Shown: one piece after another, positions 59,391 to 64,000 of the stretch
How the letters are laid out: every line of letters starts with the position of its first letter
How positions within the stretch are numbered: position 1 is the stretch's first letter
Source: Pinus tabuliformis
Taxonomy: Eukaryota > Streptophyta > Pinopsida > Pinales > Pinaceae
Assembly: GCA_031772625.1 (NCBI GenBank)
Contig: CM062819.1
Span: 1,232,097,070 to 1,232,161,069 of the forward strand
Length of the DNA stretch: 64,000 nucleotides
Reading direction: 5' to 3'
Position numbers and translations under genes: made by a program
The notes under the pieces: generated by a model
Told to the model about the DNA's origin: nothing
Databases searched by the model: none
Seen by the model: only the letters and a program-made list of their open reading frames with translations

Positions 59391-60120
59391 TGTATCCCAG
59401 ATACTGAACCTGGGTCATGCCAAAAGTGCATTTCTCCAAATTGGCACATAACTTGTGTTGCCACAATGTTTAGAGAACCTGTCAGATGTGGTGGAGGTGC
59501 TCTTCCCAACTCTGGCTGAAGATCAGGATGTCATCCAAGTATACCACTACAAGTGAGTTGGTGAATGGCCGCAAGATGTCATCCATTAGCCTCATGAAGG
59601 TTGCAGGAGCATTTGTTAATCCGAAAGGCATAACCAACCATTCGAAAAGGCCCTCCTTGGCTTTGAAGGCAGTCTTCCACACATCGGAGGGTTTGATTGG
59701 TACTTGGTGATATCCTGACTTTAAATCGATCTTGATGAAATAGTTTTCCCCCTTCAGTTGTTCCAGGAGGTCATCAATCCATGGGATCGCGTACCTATTA
59801 CGGACAGTGATCTTGTTCACCGCCTGATAGTCAATACAGAGTCTGCAAGTCCCATCCTTCTTCTGTAATAACACGATCGGGCTCCCACAGGGTGATGAAC
59901 TTGGAAAGATGTGACCTTTATGCATTAGCTTATGAATCCACCTCTTGATTTCATCGTTCTCCAGAATCGAGCGCCAATAGATTGGTCCATTGGGCAGCTA
60001 CGCACCTGGGGTAAGATCAATGGAGTGCTTGATCTGATAGTGCAGAGGAACCCCTGTGGGGGAGGTGAATATGTCCTCATACTCCTCCACGACCTTGTCC
60101 ATTTGTAGTTGTCGTGCGGA
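59391..60120 (-). pseudogene. A3 reverse transcriptase, mostly open
   Basis: The frame 59482-59925 (147 codons) covers [49 protein letters not shown] and VVYLDDILIFSQSWEEHL with intact YLDD. The N-terminal part and the connection are in other frames. The best-preserved A RT in the window. Confidence 0.93.
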
Positions 60121-60179
60121 GGGGCCCTGTCTAGAGGTCGTGGCCACCATCTTGTTCTTTCCTTAAGGGCATATCATCA

Positions 60180-60600
60180 AGAATTTTTTTTTCCCGGTTT
60201 TGGAAATGAGCCTACTATATTGTTTTGCAGTAACCAAAGAGATGGCGGTAGGCGGTGCTACCCCTGGTATCCTGTACAAATTATTTCCCAAAGTAACAAT
60301 AATAGAACAGGGCCTTGATTCATACACATCATGTCACTTCCACAAGTATGGTTGTCCTAATAATACATCACAAACATCAAGGGGAGCAACGTCACACAAT
60401 ACCTCATCTGTGAAGGGCTTGATTTTGTATGGAAGGTGACACTTCTAGCTCACGCGAAGATCCCGTCCTTGGTGAAGCCACCTGATGGTGTATGGTTGTG
60501 GATGTGCTATGGTCGATAAGCCCATCTGCTTCACAACCTCTGCCGAAATGAGGTTATTTTGGCTCCCACTGTCGAAAATGAACTATAGTAGGGAGCCCTT
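60180..60600 (-). pseudogene. A3 protease, broken
   Basis: Minus strand near 60550-60590 reads FIFDSGSQNNLISAEVV, a DSG active site. It then continues to the GQPYLWK and LGNNLYRIPG region near 60250-60360, with a stop at the border to gag. Confidence 0.82.
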
Positions 60601-61713
60601 TACCCTTATTTGGGAGTGGAAGAGACGCTCCTCCTCCTCTGGATCTTCAGGTTCCTCCTTCTGGATCTTCATGGTGGCAACAGTGGCGTTGGGCTCCTCA
60701 TCGATAATCTGCTTCTGTTTGTCATTCCCCTTGTCGGGTTCTGACTCAGAGTTGAAACATGCATTTGATTCTGAAACCTTTAGCTCAACTACCAATGACT
60801 GCATGGCCTGACACTCACTTGTGTTGTGAGTGGAGCTCTTATGGAACTCACACCACTTTCCTGTGTCCTTTTTCGCCTTCATGGCATTGTTCCTTGCTTG
60901 CAGCTTTGGCGGGTTGTCTTGGGCCGCCCCACCTTGGCTTTGTCCTTTGTTCTGTGGTTTGGGGGCACCTTTCCCTTGCTTTGGATTCATAAATTCAAAG
61001 TCTTTCTTCTTCTGTTTAAACTTTTTCTCGATCTTCACGGCATATCAATATGTCGTGTCGAGCAAGGAGATGTTAAGGAATTCTATTTCTTCCTGGATGT
61101 ACCTATGCAGGAAGTCGTGGTATTTGAGTACCAAATGATGCTATGAATCCTTGATACCCAACTTTGTGTGAAGGGTATGGAAAGTATTAATAAACTTCGG
61201 CACATCTTGGTCCCTTCCCCACCTCAGCATGGTCCACTTTATGTATTGGTCCTCATAGCTTCCAACAGGGTAGTACTGCTCCTTGATGGCAGTCCGAAAT
61301 GAATTCCAAGTGGGTGAGGATAAAAATAGTGATGCCGTACTTTCATCCTTCTACTCGCAGTAGGTTTCCCACCAGTCCTTGACGTGGAGGGCGACATTGA
61401 GAAGAGCGAAAGTAATATTTTCTCGGCTGGAAAAATCATGAACAGAAAAATACCCTTCTAGCAGATTTAACCATTTATTTACGAAGTCTGCATCTATCTG
61501 ACCCTCACATATGGGAATGTCAAAGTTAACTTGTACCTTAAAGGGTGTGGCGCTTCTAGAGTAGCTGTTGGAAGTAGATGTGTCGCCCCTGGGTAGCCGC
61601 TGAAGGATCTCGACCAAGTTGTCCATCATCACTTTCCTTTGTCACTTGAGGGCTTCTTTGAGAAAGATTTTGATAGGATCTCCTGCCCCCTCGTCTTTCT
61701 TTTCATTCGCCAT
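60583..61713 (-). pseudogene. A3 gag, broken
   Basis: It starts MANEKKDEGAGDPIKI (ATG at 61711-61713). A TGA follows about 22 codons in, probably from CGA by CpG loss. Reading resumes at 61351-61632 (VQVNFDIPICEGQIDADFV, DWWETYCE). The C-terminal frame 60583-61038 has KIEKKFKQKKKDFE and the atypical zinc knuckle CEFHKSSTHNTSEC (CX2HX4HX4C), then an acidic linker to the protease. Confidence 0.9.
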
Positions 61714-61831
61714 GGGAGGCCGTCGGGATTTACGAGGCTGGTCTTGTAAAGGTTCGACCAGTTCAAGCCCTAGCTCCTTATATCCTGACCTCGTTGGGGA
61801 AATGTAAAGAAAGACAAAGAAAGAGAAGACT

Positions 61832-61843
61832 GCTCTGATATCA
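61832..61843 (-). other. Primer-binding site of A3 (tRNA-iMet)
   Basis: Minus strand TGATATCAGAGC, 11 of 12 against TGGTATCAGAGC (one change), one base from the LTR. Confidence 0.85.
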
Positions 61844-61844
61844 C

Positions 61845-62464
61845 AAATCTAGATTTAAATAGGAACACAAAAAATTACAGATATAACCATACATATAGAG
61901 ATCCAATAGAAATAATACTTCATTTAATTACTGTAAAATACTGAAATATGCTTACAAACAAAAATGGAAATAACTAGCTAGGGCAATGGTAGCTTATCTC
62001 TGAGAAGAGATGTGGCGGCTACATGCCTCTGAACTGTGTTACAATGAGCCTCGAAGACCTATTATTATTGACAAACAATGGAAAACCCTAAACATCCAAA
62101 AACCTAACCCTAGAAGATGAAACACCAAACTGTGGTCCTCGTTGGGATAAATTGGTACATCAACTTTGCGGGGTCATAACTTTGGCATACGATCTCCGTT
62201 TGACATGCACAATATCTCGTTAGAAAAATCTATCCAAGAACTACAACTTTGAGAAGAGAAACAATAGCCAATGGACCCAAGTTTCTCCCAATTTTCCCAA
62301 AAAAATGTCGTTTAGGGCCTCAAAATGGCTCCAGAAGTTTAGGACCCGAAAGACTGCCAAAAATAGTAAACTGTTCTATAATTAAGGAAATTGGAAAGCT
62401 GAAAGAAACAATGGTGGGGGTCCAAGTGGAATTGGCGGGTGGCCACCAATATCAACCTCGATCA
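61845..62464 (-). repeat. A3 5' LTR (right end of array)
   Basis: 620 bp. First two bases mutated (AAATCT for TGATCC), ends CGATCA, then the target duplicate CATAC at 62465-62469. Confidence 0.9.
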
Positions 62465-63964
62465 CATACACAAGTATGTCAACATCCTCTAATTTTAAGA
62501 GGTTTATGTGATGACGATTTATATTTCTACCCTTTCTTTTTCTCTTTCTGCCAATTATCAACTACCATCTCTGGCTTGTACACACCATTGAATGGGTGGG
62601 TATTTGTGGCATACAAATGTACTTCAACGACTGTAATATCTTCATTTTCGTTAATGACCTTTATAGCCTTTGTAACCTAGAATGGATAGCCAAGTGGATC
62701 TCCATCTGCTAACACTGCTATCATGCAACCCTTCTTAACATCCTATATAGAACCCCTATAAAGGTCTTCCATGGCTTCATGTTGTTCACGCGATCTTATA
62801 CAACCAATAAATATTTCTCTTTCCTCTATCTGTGGAGAATTAATAATACCTTGAGATTGTTGTTGTTCAACAATGTGTCTTTCCTCATGTTCATTTGGCA
62901 TATTTTGTGGCCAAATAAATGGAGTCTTCAAAAGTGTATCTTCATTTATTGATTTTGAAATCATATCACTTTGATTATTGAAAAAATACTCCCACCAAAC
63001 TGAATCAGCAACATCAAAGTACTCATATGTATCTCTAATACATCTTTTGATTTCTTCCAGGCATTCAGAATAATTTATATCTCTCTTATGCCTTCGTGCA
63101 TTATGGAGTTCAACAATTGATTGTAATAACAATATATTTGATGCAAATATTGGATGCTCTGGAATGAACTTCAAAAATGCTAAACCTGATGACGACCCCC
63201 ATTCTGCAACAGTTGAATACTTCTTGCCCCATATAAGTGTTTTTCCATCAATTTTTTTGATACAAAATTGATGCTAGAAGCTAATGTCATTAAGTTGTTC
63301 AATGCATTTCTCCTCACCATGTGATCCCAGAATAAACCTTTGCATGCCAATATATTCTTCCAACACATGAAAAACAGGGTCTTGAATGTATGATTTCTTA
63401 ATACATTCAATTAATGATGGCAGGCTCCCAATTTCTTCATTCTTAATGTTACTAAAAAACAAATGAACATCTGATCAATATGGTCATGAGTATGCCCAAC
63501 AAGAAGGAAACAAACCTTTACCTTTTTAAAAATTCCTAATTCAATGAGCATGTTTTAATACCCAAAAAAAAACTCGATTTTTGTTTTCACGGCTTGTTAT
63601 GTCTAATTGCAGATACAAAATTTTAGGAAGAATACCAGACCAATGAGAAACCATACCATGGATTATAATTATGGTCAGATTTGCATCATTATGAATATTT
63701 GGAGCTGTCAAGTAAACCCTTGGCAACATCTTCCCATTAAAGATCATACAACCAACCAAGTGAAATTGAATAAAATTTTCCTCCTGTAATTTTTTTGGCG
63801 TGGAGAAAAATGTGGCAGAAGTGTTTTCTTTTGGTCCATACCATCAATTATCAAAACCAAATATATATTTGGATTATCATAACACTTCTTTCGATGTTTA
63901 TACAATTTTTGACTTTCACTTGTTTTCTGATTGTGATTCTCTTGAAGAGCTTTAACAACGGAAT
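62465..63964 (-). pseudogene. Transposase-like gene, N-terminal piece, broken
   Basis: Minus strand. An intron acceptor (TTATGTGCAG, plus 63965-63974) opens an exon starting SVVKALQENHNQ. Motifs in order: LIIDGMDQKKTLLPH, ILYLQLDITSRENKNRV, LGIFKKVKVCFLLVGHTHDH and IDQMF, then SLIECIKKSYI, KTLIWGKKYSTVAEWGSSSG and a 143-codon open part (62743-63174). The end reads IAVLADGDPLGYPF, HPFNGVYKPEM and DVDILVY. The GMDQ, QLD...ENKN and VGHTHxxIDQ series resembles uncharacterised transposon-derived proteins of the DUF7869 kind, recalled from memory. A small beta-barrel (Tudor/SH3-like) fold for the DPLGYPFW region is a guess. Stops near 63275, 62679 and 62555 and several frameshifts in homopolymers make it a pseudogene. 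The C-terminal piece is at 32209-32430. Confidence 0.75.
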
Positions 63965-64000
63965 CTGCACATAAAATAAAAGAAACATATTAGTAAATAT

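Larger units (their letters stand above)
32436..62464 (-). mobile_element. Tandem A-family array (LTR-A2-LTR-A3-LTR) with nested B and D
   Basis: Two Ty3/gypsy A elements share the middle LTR. The block is flanked by CATAA (32431-32435) and CATAC (62465-62469), one mismatch in a 5-bp target duplicate. It interrupts the transposase-like gene. Such LTR-internal-LTR-internal-LTR arrays are known products of recombination between LTRs. Of its 30.0 kb, 19.7 kb is element B with D inside. Confidence 0.92.

Overview
The window is nuclear DNA from a land plant with a large, retrotransposon-filled genome. A gymnosperm is my guess, but nothing here proves it. The evidence for a plant is one exon-like piece of the plant AAA-ATPase CIP111 with spliceosomal borders, plus Ty1/copia, Ty3/gypsy Tat-type and chromovirus-type elements with plant-style primer-binding sites (PBS). 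No intact host gene is visible. Almost every open frame is a decayed transposon reading frame; the main exception is an intact 490-codon gag-like ORF on the minus strand at 50728-52200.

Layout. 1-5981: low-copy-looking DNA with the broken CIP111 exon (955-1353), an 80-bp tandem repeat interrupted by a SINE-like insertion (about 2341-2830), and degenerate simple repeats. 5982-12094: a decayed Ty1/copia element on the plus strand (called E) with a full 5' LTR and only the first 138 bp of its 3' LTR. 13062-30555: a Ty3/gypsy chromovirus-like element on the minus strand (A1), cut short at its 5' side and split by a 12.9-kb Tat-like Ty3/gypsy element (C, 14429-27338, TSD CATCC). 30556-32208: flank with six copies of a 100-bp repeat.

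32209-63964 is one nested locus. A minus-strand transposase-like gene is split into a C-terminal piece (32209-32430) and an N-terminal piece (62465-63964) by a 30-kb block. The block is a tandem array of two A-family elements sharing their middle LTR (LTR 32436-33055, A2, LTR 56615-57233, A3, LTR 61845-62464), with target duplication CATAA/CATAC. Element B (36744-56475, TSD CCACC) sits right behind the gag start codon of A2. B has 4.7-kb LTRs, a gag-like ORF and no pol. Element D (46912-54136, TSD TTCTT) sits inside the right LTR of B. D has copia/Sirevirus-like features, an intact gag-like ORF and no pol. The order of events is therefore gene, A array, B, D.

How the parts relate. A1, A3, C and E once encoded full gag-pol sets but all carry stops and frameshifts. 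A2 has also lost most of its reverse transcriptase. B and D have no pol at all and must have been copied by enzymes from other elements. D looks youngest: near-identical LTRs, intact ORF, perfect TSD and perfect PBS. Points most worth a second look are the large ORF carried inside both LTRs of B, PBS-like sequences facing inward at both ends of the internal regions of B and C, the position of the extra RNase H ahead of RT in C, and the iterated motifs of D. All similarity and divergence statements are by eye; no alignment or database search was run.
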